A stretch of 64,000 bases of DNA from G963665925 sp963665925 (lineage in GTDB: Bacteria; Bacillota; Clostridia; Peptostreptococcales; Acidaminobacteraceae), in NCBI GenBank assembly GCA_963665925.1, contig OY762511.1, forward strand, positions 2,046,001 through 2,110,000. Reading direction: 5' to 3'. Shown here one piece after another: positions 42,306-51,314 of this stretch. The notes under the pieces are model-generated. The model was given only the letters and a program-made list of their open reading frames with translations. It ran no database searches and had not been told where the DNA came from. Within the stretch, counting starts at the first letter, position 1, and each line of letters starts with the position of its first letter. Both the position numbers and the translations under genes were made by a program.

Positions 42306-42335
42306 AAAATGATCATTTTCGTTCGTGATCGAATC
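42306..42335. promoter_or_regulatory. Likely DeoR/FruR operator
   Basis: The palindrome AAAATGATCATTTT (42306-42319), followed by TGATCGAATCA, just downstream of the promoter. Repeated TGATC elements suit a DeoR-type repressor that controls its own operon. Confidence 0.5.
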
Positions 42336-42380
42336 ATTTATAATGATAATATAGAGATAAAACGATCATGGAGGATGCAT

Positions 42381-43184
42381 ATGTTTGTAGAAGAGAGACA
42401 AAGGGAAATATTAAAAATATTAAGGGATAAAGGCAAGGTTAAGACACTGGAGCTGGCAGAAATGCTGGGTGTGTCCGAACCGACCATCAGAAGGGATATT
42501 TCTGATCTTGATAAGCGCGGGGAGCTCATACGCACACACGGGGGTGCGCTTCCAATAGAAGAGAATGCGGCAGAACCCACATTTATGGAGAAGGCTGACA
42601 AGTATCTGGCTGAAAAAATTCAGATTGGAAGGGTCGCAGCATCGCTTATTAAGAATGGAAGCACCGTTGTTCTTGACGGTGGAACAACAACCCTTCAAGT
42701 GGCTAAGCACATTCAGGCGAACGACGTAACGGTCATCACCAATGCCCTGGATATTGCTGAAGCGCTTGAAGACCACAGTGGGGTCGATGTCATTTTGACA
42801 GGCGGTACCATCCGGTGGAACACAAGGGCGCTTGTGGGACCTATTACGGAAACTGTGCTGAATCAGTTCAGAGTGGACATGGCCTTCATTGGCATTAATG
42901 GAATCAGTACCGTAGATGGCATTACGACGCCGAATGTTGTTGAAGCAAGCTCCAAGAAGGCAATGATTAAAATTGCCCACCGTGCTTTTGTTGTTGCAGA
43001 TCATAGCAAGTTCGACAGAAAAGAATTTTGCAAAGTGGCTGATTTTAGTGACCTGGCAGGCATCATTACAGATGCGGGCATAGACGAGCGCATTATTGAT
43101 GCGTATGAGTCTATAGATGTTGAGCTGATATTAAAGGAAGGTGATTTTGTTGATTCTAACAGTCACCCTGAATCCAGCAGTTGA
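42381..43184 (+). CDS. fruR: DeoR-family repressor of the fructose operon
   Basis: A 267-residue DeoR regulator. The N-terminal helix-turn-helix (residues 5-58, LAEMLGVSEPTIRRDISDLDKRGE) is followed by a sugar-phosphate-sensing domain (DGGTTTLQVAKHI, ILTGGTIRWNTRALVGP). The ATG at 42381 follows GGAGG by 6 nt. Its last 35 bases overlap fruK. It should respond to fructose 1-phosphate and repress the whole operon. Confidence 0.9.
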   Translation: MFVEERQREILKILRDKGKVKTLELAEMLGVSEPTIRRDISDLDKRGELIRTHGGALPIEENAAEPTFMEKADKYLAEKIQIGRVAASLIKNGSTVVLDGGTTTLQVAKHIQANDVTVITNALDIAEALEDHSGVDVILTGGTIRWNTRALVGPITETVLNQFRVDMAFIGINGISTVDGITTPNVVEASSKKAMIKIAHRAFVVADHSKFDRKEFCKVADFSDLAGIITDAGIDERIIDAYESIDVELILKEGDFVDSNSHPESSS

Positions 43185-44085
43185 CAAAACAATTCAAGTG
43201 GACGACTTCACCATGAATCAGGTGAATCGGGTACGCGAAGCACGATCAGACGCTGGTGGCAAAGGGATAAACGTGTCACATGCAATTAAAGCCATGGGGC
43301 ATGAAAGTACATCTTACGCCATAATAGGCGGGAGAATGGGTAAGTATATTAAGAACACCATGGATGCTGAAGGCATTGCCTTTAAGTATCTCGAGGTAGA
43401 TCAGGAAACAAGAACCAACCTCAAGGTCGTCGATCCGGTGAATGGGACGCATACAGATATCAATGAGGCGGGCCCTGAAGTAGACGCCGATTTTGAGCAG
43501 AAGGTTGTCGAACTCATAGCGGGAGATATCAAATCTGGAGATATCCTGGTTCTGAGTGGCAGTATTCTACCGGGAATGAGCTTATCGCTGTATCCTGACT
43601 TAATACGGGTTGCGGTCTCAGCGGGTGCAGTTGTCATTTTCGATGCAGACGGGAGCCAGCTCAACGAGGGTCTTAATGCATCTCCAAATATCATCAAGCC
43701 AAATATTGATGAGTTATCCAGGTTGACTGGGAAAACGTTCGGTTCGGATAGTGAAGTAATTGAGTATATTCGCAGTCTGATTCAAAACGGTAAGCTGAAA
43801 GACGGCGCCCTGGTTTCCATGGGAGAGGCGGGTGCGCTCTGGGTTACTGAAAAGACCGCCATACGGGTGAAAGCAATCAAAACAGAGGTCAAATCCACAG
43901 TTGGTGCTGGTGACTCAATGGTTGCGGCACTTGCCATAGCCCTTGAAAGTGGACTGTCAGAGGCAGCAATGCTTAAACTAGCTACAGCGGCTGCCGTGGC
44001 AAGAATTTCAACTGAAGGACCCATCCAGTGCAGTGCGGAAAAGATAGATGAGATATCAAAACGGGTTGTTATAGAAACACTGTAG
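43150..44085 (+). CDS. fruK: 1-Phosphofructokinase
   Basis: A 311-residue PfkB-family kinase: fructose 1-phosphate plus ATP to fructose 1,6-bisphosphate. The start ILTVTLNPAVDKTI is typical, GGKGINVSHAIKAMG binds sugar, and VGAGDSMVAAL holds the catalytic Asp. I use the TTG at 43150, 8 nt after AAGGAAGG, which gives the family N-terminus; a GTG nine bases earlier overlaps that site. It overlaps the end of DeoR, indicating coupled translation. Confidence 0.92.
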   Translation: MILTVTLNPAVDKTIQVDDFTMNQVNRVREARSDAGGKGINVSHAIKAMGHESTSYAIIGGRMGKYIKNTMDAEGIAFKYLEVDQETRTNLKVVDPVNGTHTDINEAGPEVDADFEQKVVELIAGDIKSGDILVLSGSILPGMSLSLYPDLIRVAVSAGAVVIFDADGSQLNEGLNASPNIIKPNIDELSRLTGKTFGSDSEVIEYIRSLIQNGKLKDGALVSMGEAGALWVTEKTAIRVKAIKTEVKSTVGAGDSMVAALAIALESGLSEAAMLKLATAAAVARISTEGPIQCSAEKIDEISKRVVIETL

Positions 44086-44133
44086 CCAAGTCGTGAAAAA
44101 ACCTATTTGGAATAGAAGTATTGGAGGAAGAAT

Positions 44134-44574
44134 ATGATTAATGAGCTATTTACGGAAGACCTGATGATAGATGCACTGAGCGCGACATCGAAAGAAGATG
44201 CAATCAAGGAAATGGTTGAACAGCTTGACACTGCAGGCAAGCTTATCAATAAACAGGCGTTCCTCGACGCTGTTCTTGCAAGGGAAGCAGAATACTCAAC
44301 AGGTATTGGAATGGGTATTGCAATTCCTCATGGAAAAAGCAGCGGCGTAAAAGAGCCGGCACTCGTATTTGCGCGCAGCGAGGCAGGTGTTGACTATGAA
44401 AGTATGGACGGAGCGCCAGCACATCTTTTCTTTATGGTCGCTGTACCGGAATCGGCAAATGAAGAGCATTTGAAGATCCTTGGACTGCTTTCGAGAAAGC
44501 TGATGCACAAGGAAGTCAGAGAAAAGCTGATGGCGGCAGCAGGTTATGATGAAATCATGGAAATCATTGGTTAG
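44134..44574 (+). CDS. PTS fructose-type EIIA
   Basis: A 146-residue EIIA of the fructose/mannitol family. The phosphorylated His66 lies in GIGMGIAIPHGKSSGV. It is a free-standing domain here, with IIB and IIC fused in the next gene. It takes phosphate from HPr. GGAGGAAG ribosome site. Confidence 0.92.
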   Translation: MINELFTEDLMIDALSATSKEDAIKEMVEQLDTAGKLINKQAFLDAVLAREAEYSTGIGMGIAIPHGKSSGVKEPALVFARSEAGVDYESMDGAPAHLFFMVAVPESANEEHLKILGLLSRKLMHKEVREKLMAAAGYDEIMEIIG

Positions 44575-44645
44575 AATCGGCATTATACTTAATTTTGTGT
44601 GATTGACTAGGGAATTGTGAGTATGTGAAAAAGGGAGGTATCCTG

Positions 44646-46013
44646 ATGAAGATTGTTGCAGTTACAGCGTGTCCTACGGGTATTGCTCATACTTATATGG
44701 CTGCTGAAGCACTTCAGATTGCAGCAGGTGAAATGGGCATTTCGCTTAAAGTAGAGACAAGAGGTTCTGTTGGTGCTGAGAATGAACTGACTGCTGAAGA
44801 CATTAAGGAAGCAGATGCGGTTATCGTTGCAGCAGATACGAATGTTCCAAAAGAAAGGTTTGCAGGAAAGAAAGTAGTAGAAGTCCCTGTTGCTGATGCA
44901 ATCAAGGACGCTGCAGGTCTTATAGAAAAAGCAAAAAATGCAAATGTCATGCAGGGAAATCTGTCCGATGATGTTTCCGACATCAAGGCTGAAAGAAGTG
45001 CCGAGCGCAAGGGTGCCTACAAGCACCTTATGACAGGCGTTTCCTTTATGATTCCATTTGTTGTCGCAGGTGGTATTCTAATTGCACTTTCCTTTGTATT
45101 TGGTATTGAAGCTTTTAAGGAAGAAGGCACCCTCGCAGCTGCACTGATGCAGATTGGCGGCGGTTCGGCGTTTGCGCTGATGGTTCCAATTCTTTCGGGG
45201 TATATTGCATTCTCCATTGCTGACCGTCCTGGCCTTGTTCCTGGTATGGTTGGTGGTATGTTGGCAAGCTCTGTCGGTTCAGGCTTCCTCGGTGGCCTGA
45301 TCGCTGGTTTCCTTGCAGGCTATACTGTAGAAATGCTTAAAAAGACAATCAAATTGCCGAAGTCGCTTGCAGGACTTATGCCTGTACTGGTACTTCCGGT
45401 ATTCTCTACCCTGATTACAGGGCTTGCTATGATTTACGTCATCGGAAAACCTGTAGCGGCTATTAACACAGCAATGAACAACTTCCTCAACGGTATGAGC
45501 GGTACAAACTCAATTGTACTGGGTCTGATCATTGGTCTTATGATGGCATTTGACATGGGTGGTCCGGTTAACAAAGCGGCTTATGCCTTTGGTGTAGGTA
45601 CACTTGTTGCGGGTCAGACATCTATGATCATGGCGGCTGTTATGGCAGCTGGTATGGTACCGCCGCTGGGTATTGCACTGGCGACTGTGGTTGCTAAGAA
45701 TAAGTTTACGGCACAGGAAATTGAAGCGGGTAAAGCGGCATGGGCAATGGGTATTTCCTTCATTACGGAAGGTGCAATTCCATTTGCAGCAGCAGACCCT
45801 GCACGCGTCATCCCATCGATTATGGCTGGCTCTGCAGCGACTGGCGCACTTTCAATGCTGTTCAAGTGCGGTCTTGCCGTGCCACATGGTGGCATCTTCG
45901 TACTGGTTATTCCAAATGCAGTAAGCAATCTGTTAATGTACATTGTCAGTATTGCTGTAGGTACAGCTGTAACGGCTGGCCTGTTGGCAACAATCAAAAA
46001 GGAAATTGCGTAA
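44646..46013 (+). CDS. PTS fructose-type EIIBC
   Basis: A 455-residue transporter. The IIB domain (residues 1-100) has its phosphocysteine Cys9 in VTACPTGIAHTYMAAEAL. A linker of about 20 residues leads to the IIC membrane domain (residues 122-455; FMIPFVVAGGILIALSF, DMGGPVNKAAYAFG). It imports and phosphorylates fructose at C1. The ATG at 44646 follows GGGAGG; an upstream GTG-initiated reading is possible but lacks a site. Confidence 0.92.
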   Translation: MKIVAVTACPTGIAHTYMAAEALQIAAGEMGISLKVETRGSVGAENELTAEDIKEADAVIVAADTNVPKERFAGKKVVEVPVADAIKDAAGLIEKAKNANVMQGNLSDDVSDIKAERSAERKGAYKHLMTGVSFMIPFVVAGGILIALSFVFGIEAFKEEGTLAAALMQIGGGSAFALMVPILSGYIAFSIADRPGLVPGMVGGMLASSVGSGFLGGLIAGFLAGYTVEMLKKTIKLPKSLAGLMPVLVLPVFSTLITGLAMIYVIGKPVAAINTAMNNFLNGMSGTNSIVLGLIIGLMMAFDMGGPVNKAAYAFGVGTLVAGQTSMIMAAVMAAGMVPPLGIALATVVAKNKFTAQEIEAGKAAWAMGISFITEGAIPFAAADPARVIPSIMAGSAATGALSMLFKCGLAVPHGGIFVLVIPNAVSNLLMYIVSIAVGTAVTAGLLATIKKEIA

Positions 46014-46042
46014 GGAACCTACAATCAAAGAATAGAAGCATT

Positions 46043-46071
46043 ATGCAGCATGACCCGTGGTCATGCTGCAT
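46043..46071 (+). other. Intra-operon hairpin between EIIBC and EI
   Basis: ATGCAGCATGACC-CGT-GGTCATGCTGCAT, a perfect 13-bp stem with no T run. More likely an mRNA stability or processing element than a terminator; it could set a different level for ptsI and ptsH. Confidence 0.6.
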
Positions 46072-46103
46072 ATCCCTTTGCACATCCTTAAGGAGGGAAA
46101 CAA

Positions 46104-47831
46104 ATGAGAGGTATACCGGCATCGGAAGGTATTGCAATAGGTCCTGTACTACTATGGGGGCAGGATGAAGTTAAAATTGAGAAAAAGACAATCGACAGTG
46201 TCGAGGCCGAACTAGAGAAATTTGAGGCCGCAGTTGAGCATTCGAAAATTCAGCTGGAGGAAATCCGGCTAAAAGCACTTGAAACAATGGGTGAAGAAGA
46301 AGCGCAGGTTTTTGACGCACATATTCTTCTTATGGAAGACCCGGAATGGATTGGAAAGATAAAATCTCAGATCGAAAGTGATCTGATTTGTTCAGAATAT
46401 ATAGTGCAGTCTGTAACCGATGAGTTTGTGGCAATTTTTGAGGTTATGGACAATGAGTATCTTGCAGCGAGAGCGGCAGATCTGAAAGATGTGGCAATGC
46501 GGCTGATTCGCAATATTCTAGGTGTATCATCAGGCATTGAAGACATGGGTGCAAGCCCTGTCATTATTGTAGCTGAGGATTTGACACCCTCAGACACAGC
46601 ACAGCTAAGCAAGGACACCGTACTTGGTTTTATAACCGAACAGGGTAACAAGACTTCTCATTCGGCAATCATTGCAAGAACCATGGGGATACCGGCGCTT
46701 GTTGGTGCAGAAGGTCTTCGTGGACGCATTCATGAGGCACTGGAGACGAAGGATACCTTAACACTGGCTTTTGACGGCTCAACCGGAGAAATTTTCATCT
46801 CTCCAGAGGAAGATATTGTCCTCCAGTTCGAAGAAAAGAAAAAGCGAATTGAGGCAGAGCATGAAGCGGATGAAGCTGTCAGGGGCAAGGAAAGCATTAC
46901 ACTTGACGGCAAAAAGGTTGAAATTGCCTGCAATATTGCCAAGCCCGATGAGGCGGATTATGTTGTTGAGCATGACGGTGAGGGTGTGGGTCTTTTCAGA
47001 AGCGAGTTCCTCTTTATGGAGCGCAGCGAAGCCCCTTCAGAGGAAGAACAGTTTGAGGCCTATAAGCGGGCAGTCATCAAGCTTAAGGGCAGACCGCTGA
47101 TCGTTCGTACCCTTGATGCGGGTGGCGACAAGCACATTCCTTATTTGAACGTGAGTGAGGAAATGAATCCTTTCCTTGGCTACAGGGCAATCAGAATATG
47201 TCTTGACGATACGGTCCTCTTCAGAACACAGCTTAGAGCCATCCTTCGAGCGAGCGATTTCGGTAAAATCAAAGTCATGTTCCCAATGATCGCAGCCGTA
47301 GATGAGTTTCTTGAAGCCAAGGCATTGGTCCTGGATGAAATGAAGAATCTAAGGGCAAATGGTGTTTCTTTTGATGAAAACATTGAGCTGGGGATTATGG
47401 TCGAAATACCATCGACGGCTGTCCTTGCAGACCTGTTTGCAAATCATGTGGACTTCTTCAGTATTGGAACCAACGACCTGACCCAGTATACCCTGGCGGC
47501 AGACCGCATGAACTCCAAGCTTAAGAAGCTCTACAATCACAGAAATCCAGCTGTCCTGCGTCTGATAAAAATGGTTATCGACGCGGCACATAAAAAGGGA
47601 AAATGGGTTGGCATGTGCGGTGAAGCGGCAGGCGACACTTACATGACGCCAATTCTCATAGGTTTGGGACTTGATGAGTTCAGCATGGCACCGTCTTCTG
47701 TACTCAAGGTCCGCAGACTTGTCAGAAAGCTATCGCAAGAGACCTGCAGTGCTTTTGCCCAGGACTTGCTGGCTATGGATGATGTCGTTCAAATAGAAGA
47801 GAAAATCGAGGCGTTTATCAAAGCCGTTTAA
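46104..47831 (+). CDS. ptsI: PTS enzyme I (phosphoenolpyruvate-protein phosphotransferase)
   Basis: A 575-residue EI. The phosphohistidine His186 lies in GNKTSHSAIIARTMG. HPr-binding helices (about 40-140) precede it, and the PEP-binding barrel follows (RTLDAGGDKHIPYL, GTNDLTQYTLAADR, and the late MCGEAAGD Cys). It donates phosphate from PEP to HPr. Having general PTS genes in the fructose operon suggests that fructose is the main or only PTS sugar. GGAGGG ribosome site. Confidence 0.95.
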   Translation: MRGIPASEGIAIGPVLLWGQDEVKIEKKTIDSVEAELEKFEAAVEHSKIQLEEIRLKALETMGEEEAQVFDAHILLMEDPEWIGKIKSQIESDLICSEYIVQSVTDEFVAIFEVMDNEYLAARAADLKDVAMRLIRNILGVSSGIEDMGASPVIIVAEDLTPSDTAQLSKDTVLGFITEQGNKTSHSAIIARTMGIPALVGAEGLRGRIHEALETKDTLTLAFDGSTGEIFISPEEDIVLQFEEKKKRIEAEHEADEAVRGKESITLDGKKVEIACNIAKPDEADYVVEHDGEGVGLFRSEFLFMERSEAPSEEEQFEAYKRAVIKLKGRPLIVRTLDAGGDKHIPYLNVSEEMNPFLGYRAIRICLDDTVLFRTQLRAILRASDFGKIKVMFPMIAAVDEFLEAKALVLDEMKNLRANGVSFDENIELGIMVEIPSTAVLADLFANHVDFFSIGTNDLTQYTLAADRMNSKLKKLYNHRNPAVLRLIKMVIDAAHKKGKWVGMCGEAAGDTYMTPILIGLGLDEFSMAPSSVLKVRRLVRKLSQETCSAFAQDLLAMDDVVQIEEKIEAFIKAV

Positions 47832-47842
47832 GGAGGCACACG

Positions 47843-48100
47843 ATGTTAGAAACAAAATTTACACTTATGAATGAAACTGGATTTCATGCAAGACCGGCAA
47901 GTATCTTTGTGAAGGCGGCTACTGGGTTCAAGTCTGAGGTTTTCATTTTAAAGGACAACGAAAAGTACAATGCCAAGTCCATTATGGGACTGCTGAGCAT
48001 GGGCGCGACAAAGGGTACTGAAATCCTTCTTCAGGTTGATGGAGAGGATGAAGCTGAAGCGACAGAAGTTCTGCTTGAAATCCTGCGTACAATGGATTAG
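47843..48100 (+). CDS. ptsH: HPr phosphocarrier protein (copy 2)
   Basis: An 85-residue HPr with His15 (GFHARPAS) and Ser46 (AKSIMGLLSMG). It begins 11 bp after ptsI behind AAGGAGG, so it is the operon's own HPr. It is close in sequence to copy 1 at 23746; the two share the start MLETKFT. Confidence 0.95.
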   Translation: MLETKFTLMNETGFHARPASIFVKAATGFKSEVFILKDNEKYNAKSIMGLLSMGATKGTEILLQVDGEDEAEATEVLLEILRTMD

Positions 48101-48195
48101 CGGAATCGGTTTTCCTTGATTCTTCTCTTGGAATGAGGAACCAAGCCGTGAATCCCAGCAAAGCATAGACTGGTGTTTTGAATCAAACAATAAAC

Positions 48196-48236
48196 AAGGG
48201 GTTGCTTCTATATTATAGAGGCAACCCCTTTTGCTG
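48196..48236. terminator. Bidirectional terminator between HPr and GNAT genes
   Basis: AAGGGGTTGCTTCTATA pairs with TATAGAGGCAACCCCTT (one G-T pair), then TTTT, between convergent genes. Confidence 0.85.
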
Positions 48237-48239
48237 TTT

Positions 48240-48767
48240 CTAAATCGTTTGTCTTGTCTGACTGGCTTCGTATTCGGACTGGAGCATGGACATGATATTC
48301 ATGGAAGCGTAGCCTGTGTCTCTTTTCTTGCACTGTCTTAGGGTACCTTCAAAGAGAAAGTCCATGGTTTCGTAGAGGTGAATGGCTATGGCATTGTCTG
48401 AGTATACGTCGAGCCATAAGCGATTACATCCAAGTTTTTCAAAGCAAAGCTGTTTCAAGGCTTCAATTGATTTTTTGCCGTAGCCCTGTCCCTTCTTCTC
48501 AATAGCTATACGTGTAAGCTCTATACAGTCATGTGGACTTTTTATGCCGTCCAGCATGACATAGCCCACGGTTTCCTTCGTCTGGGAATCCATAATCAGC
48601 AAATGGTACCAATTGTCTGAGTCGATGATTTCAATATGCTGGTCTTTGGTCCACTTATAGACGAAGTCCTTGTTTGCAGGATCCCATTCCATTCGAATGA
48701 CATCATCCAAATTGCGCTCTGCTGTAGGTGTCAGTATGATTCCTTCATATTCCATGATGATTTCCAT
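48240..48767 (-). CDS. GNAT family N-acetyltransferase
   Basis: A 175-residue acetyl-CoA-dependent acetyltransferase of the RimJ/RimL-like kind. The acetyl-CoA loop is IAIEKKGQGYGKKSIEAL, followed by LWLDVYSDNAIAIHLYETMDF. The substrate is unknown. The start is preceded by AGGAGG with an 8-nt spacer. A possible two-gene unit with the EamA exporter upstream, 45 bp away. Confidence 0.85.
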   Translation of the reverse strand: MEIIMEYEGIILTPTAERNLDDVIRMEWDPANKDFVYKWTKDQHIEIIDSDNWYHLLIMDSQTKETVGYVMLDGIKSPHDCIELTRIAIEKKGQGYGKKSIEALKQLCFEKLGCNRLWLDVYSDNAIAIHLYETMDFLFEGTLRQCKKRDTGYASMNIMSMLQSEYEASQTRQTI

Positions 48768-48812
48768 AGGGGTTGCCTCCTGTAAAGTACCGCCTGTGTG
48801 ATGCGCTGGTTT

Positions 48813-49700
48813 TTAATCAGAAGTTGCTGAAAGTTCTACCACTTTCATTTTACCATATTTGGATGTAATCATCATGCTCATTAGAATGAGCGAAGCGCCC
48901 AAGTAAATATTGGCTGAAATGTGTTCGCCAAGCATGAACCAGCCGAAAAAGGATGCGAACAGCGGTTCAAGTGTATAGATGATTGTCACCTTGAGAGCAG
49001 GCAAACTTTGTTGGCTCATATTTGCGATGACATATGCAAGCCCAGTCATTCCAATACCCATAATAAGGATACTCACTGTGTCTGTTGGTGAATGCGGCAG
49101 TGCAGGCGCTTCGAATACCAGCATGGAGACAAAACTGAGAGCGCCAACGGTTAAGAGCTGTACTGCTGTGAACACGAGTGGCTTATGACTTTTGATCCTA
49201 GCTTCTACAAACAGTGTATAGTAGGCAAAGATAAGGGTGCCGCCCAGTGTGACAATATCTCCGAAGTTCAGGGCGCCGCTTGCACCATTTAGAGTGATCA
49301 GCGCAAGGCCTCCAGCGGCAAGCAGTGCTTGAAGCCACTGGGAGACCCCTTGCTTAACCCTATAGACAGCGATCTTTAAAAAGGGGATAAAGATAACAAC
49401 ACTGCCTACGATAAAGGCATTTTTTGAAATGCTTGTATATTTCAGACCAAGTGTATGCAGCACAAATGCTGCAAAGAGCAGGATGCCTGCCAGAGTGCCC
49501 TCTGCCACCAGCGTTCGAGACAGAGCGAATCTGCGTCGGACTATTAAAAAGGCAAGCAGGGAAATACCGCCTATGACAAATCTGTAGGACAGGAAGGTAA
49601 ATACACCCATGTATTCAAGCAGGGGTTTTGTCAGGCTGAATGACAGTCCCCAAAATAGTACGACAGTAATAAGTGCGATTGTTGGCCAATTCTTTTTCAT
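48813..49700 (-). CDS. EamA/DMT family exporter
   Basis: A 295-residue drug/metabolite transporter with ten predicted helices in two EamA repeats. FWGLSFSLTKPLLEYMGVFTFLSYRF is the typical start, and LEPLFASFFGWFMLGE the second-repeat motif. I start at the ATG at 49700 behind AGAGG; a GTG three codons upstream overlaps that site. Cargo unknown, possibly amino acids. Confidence 0.9.
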   Translation of the reverse strand: MKKNWPTIALITVVLFWGLSFSLTKPLLEYMGVFTFLSYRFVIGGISLLAFLIVRRRFALSRTLVAEGTLAGILLFAAFVLHTLGLKYTSISKNAFIVGSVVIFIPFLKIAVYRVKQGVSQWLQALLAAGGLALITLNGASGALNFGDIVTLGGTLIFAYYTLFVEARIKSHKPLVFTAVQLLTVGALSFVSMLVFEAPALPHSPTDTVSILIMGIGMTGLAYVIANMSQQSLPALKVTIIYTLEPLFASFFGWFMLGEHISANIYLGASLILMSMMITSKYGKMKVVELSATSD

Positions 49701-49797
49701 TTGTGCCACCTCTTTTCTTTTTGTATTTGCTTTCGAATTTGACTGTAAGCAAAGTCTACCGCAAAAGAGGGGGATATGTCATTTCAGTTTATACAAT

Positions 49798-49846
49798 AAA
49801 ACCTCCAAGTAGTTGTGTTTTTGACAACCACTTGGAGGTTTTTCAT
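49798..49846 (-). terminator. Terminator of PucR-type gene
   Basis: AACCTCCAAGTAGTTGT pairs with ACAACCACTTGGAGGTT (one mismatch) with T runs on both strands, just after the PucR stop codon. Confidence 0.85.
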
Positions 49847-49854
49847 TACATTGC

Positions 49855-51006
49855 TTAAGTATAAGTATTCATCTTGTACAAATGAATGGCTAGAGCAAGT
49901 GTTTCATGCATCATGCCTTCAAAGGCATCAAGACCGAGGACTTCCTTGATTTTACGAATACGATAGCGAATGGTGTTCACGTGCTGATAGAGTTTTGCTG
50001 CGGTTTCCTGAATGTTGGTGTCGCAATCGATATAGGCTGTAGCTGTTTTCAGCAGCTCGGTGTCGTGCTTCTCATCGTAGTCGATTAGTTTGCCTATGAT
50101 TTCGTGGTAGTAAGCGTGAAACCACTTGTTTTCCCTATTGGGCAGGAGAATCTGATAAAGCCCAAGCGTATCGAAGCTGCTGATGTCTTTGTCCATTAAT
50201 TGGACATACTCTGCGGCATAACCGCTTTCGAGGATGGCGCGGCCCATGTCGCCAAGGCTGTCCTTGAAGCAGCTGATGCCCATTTTGACTTCCGACCGGT
50301 TAAGACCACAGCCTTCAAGGGTTTGGAGAAGGTACTCCACCATGGCTTCGTGGGTGTGCGGGCGCTTCTCATAGCTGGTGATCAGAAGAATACTATCCGC
50401 GTAGGTCATCGCCCAGCTCCGTTTACCCAGAAGCTGGTTCAGTGAGGAAATGACCTGTGCCTCAGAGAGGGTGTCATCAACTGGCTTGATTCGCGCGCAG
50501 ATGAAGTGGTTTGTAAACTGACTGTTGAGTCTGAGAGCTATGGCCCGAACCTTGAGGCTGTCGCTTTCATTTAATACCATGTCATCGACAAAGCCACTGA
50601 GCTTGGCAATCTGACTGTGCATGTTAAGCGCCTGATCGATGTCGAGAATAATATCTTCTATATAGGTCTTGTTGAAGGTGAAGAGAGGAAACTTATGCTT
50701 GTTGGCATATTCAATGACCTCGTCTGGAAATTCCTCAAAGAAGATTGTTTTAAGGGCAAAGCAGGAAGACTTTGTCTCAATGATGGCCTTGATGTAATCC
50801 AGCATGTGCTCCGGATGATCCTTAATCATGATCATATTGCTGAAAAGAAACTCGCCCGGATAGATGATTTCCTTGAGAACGTCTGCGCTTTCGTGGTCAA
50901 TAAGACCGACACGGCTGATTTTGTTGTTGAGTCCGCCGACGCCGGCTACAAGTTTGAAGCGTTCAAGAGCCTTTAGGCTCAGAGCCTCGTGTACAGTCAG
51001 TGCCAT
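49855..51006 (-). CDS. PucR/CdaR-type transcriptional regulator
   Basis: A 383-residue regulator. An N-terminal PucR sensor domain (residues 1-120, LKALERFKLVAGVGGLNNKISRVGLIDH) is followed by a GGDEF-like middle part and a C-terminal PucR helix-turn-helix (NIQETAAKLYQHVNTIRYRIRKIKEVLG). It is divergent from the thiolase gene across a 308-bp gap, so it may act there besides the sigma-54 activator. Family members sense purine or small acid metabolites; the ligand here is unknown. Confidence 0.88.
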   Translation of the reverse strand: MALTVHEALSLKALERFKLVAGVGGLNNKISRVGLIDHESADVLKEIIYPGEFLFSNMIMIKDHPEHMLDYIKAIIETKSSCFALKTIFFEEFPDEVIEYANKHKFPLFTFNKTYIEDIILDIDQALNMHSQIAKLSGFVDDMVLNESDSLKVRAIALRLNSQFTNHFICARIKPVDDTLSEAQVISSLNQLLGKRSWAMTYADSILLITSYEKRPHTHEAMVEYLLQTLEGCGLNRSEVKMGISCFKDSLGDMGRAILESGYAAEYVQLMDKDISSFDTLGLYQILLPNRENKWFHAYYHEIIGKLIDYDEKHDTELLKTATAYIDCDTNIQETAAKLYQHVNTIRYRIRKIKEVLGLDAFEGMMHETLALAIHLYKMNTYT

Positions 51007-51117
51007 TTATGATCAACTCCAATTTAATATGCATATAAAAGGGGTGTATACCAATTTAAGTATATGTCATTTCACAAAAATTGCACAGGGCAGAAGCGAG
51101 GCAGGTGGCGATTAAAG

Positions 51118-51134
51118 TGTCCAAAAAAGATACA
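51118..51134. promoter_or_regulatory. Putative enhancer site for the 54000 activator (thiolase)
   Basis: TGTCCAAAAAAGATACA, one base off the TGTC-N9-GACA site, 106 bp upstream of the sigma-54 promoter. TACATGTA, an 8-bp palindrome, overlaps its end. Apart from this and the promoter, the gap 51007-51314 shows nothing else. Confidence 0.5.
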
Positions 51135-51239
51135 TGTACAGTGCACAAAACAGAAAAAATCCGGGGTGATTGCAATCTGAAAAACACTTGGAAAGCTGTA
51201 GGTGTTGCAAACACACAATAGTTAGAGAAGAACAAAAGT

Positions 51240-51254
51240 TGGCATACAACTTGC
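51240..51254 (+). promoter_or_regulatory. Sigma-54 promoter of thiolase gene
   Basis: TGGCAT-ACAAC-TTGC with GG-N10-GC spacing; 60 bp before the thiolase start. Confidence 0.82.
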
Positions 51255-51314
51255 GTTAAAGAATTACAAATCAAATTTGTCCAAACAATTTTACAGACAT
51301 ACAGGAGGAAACGT

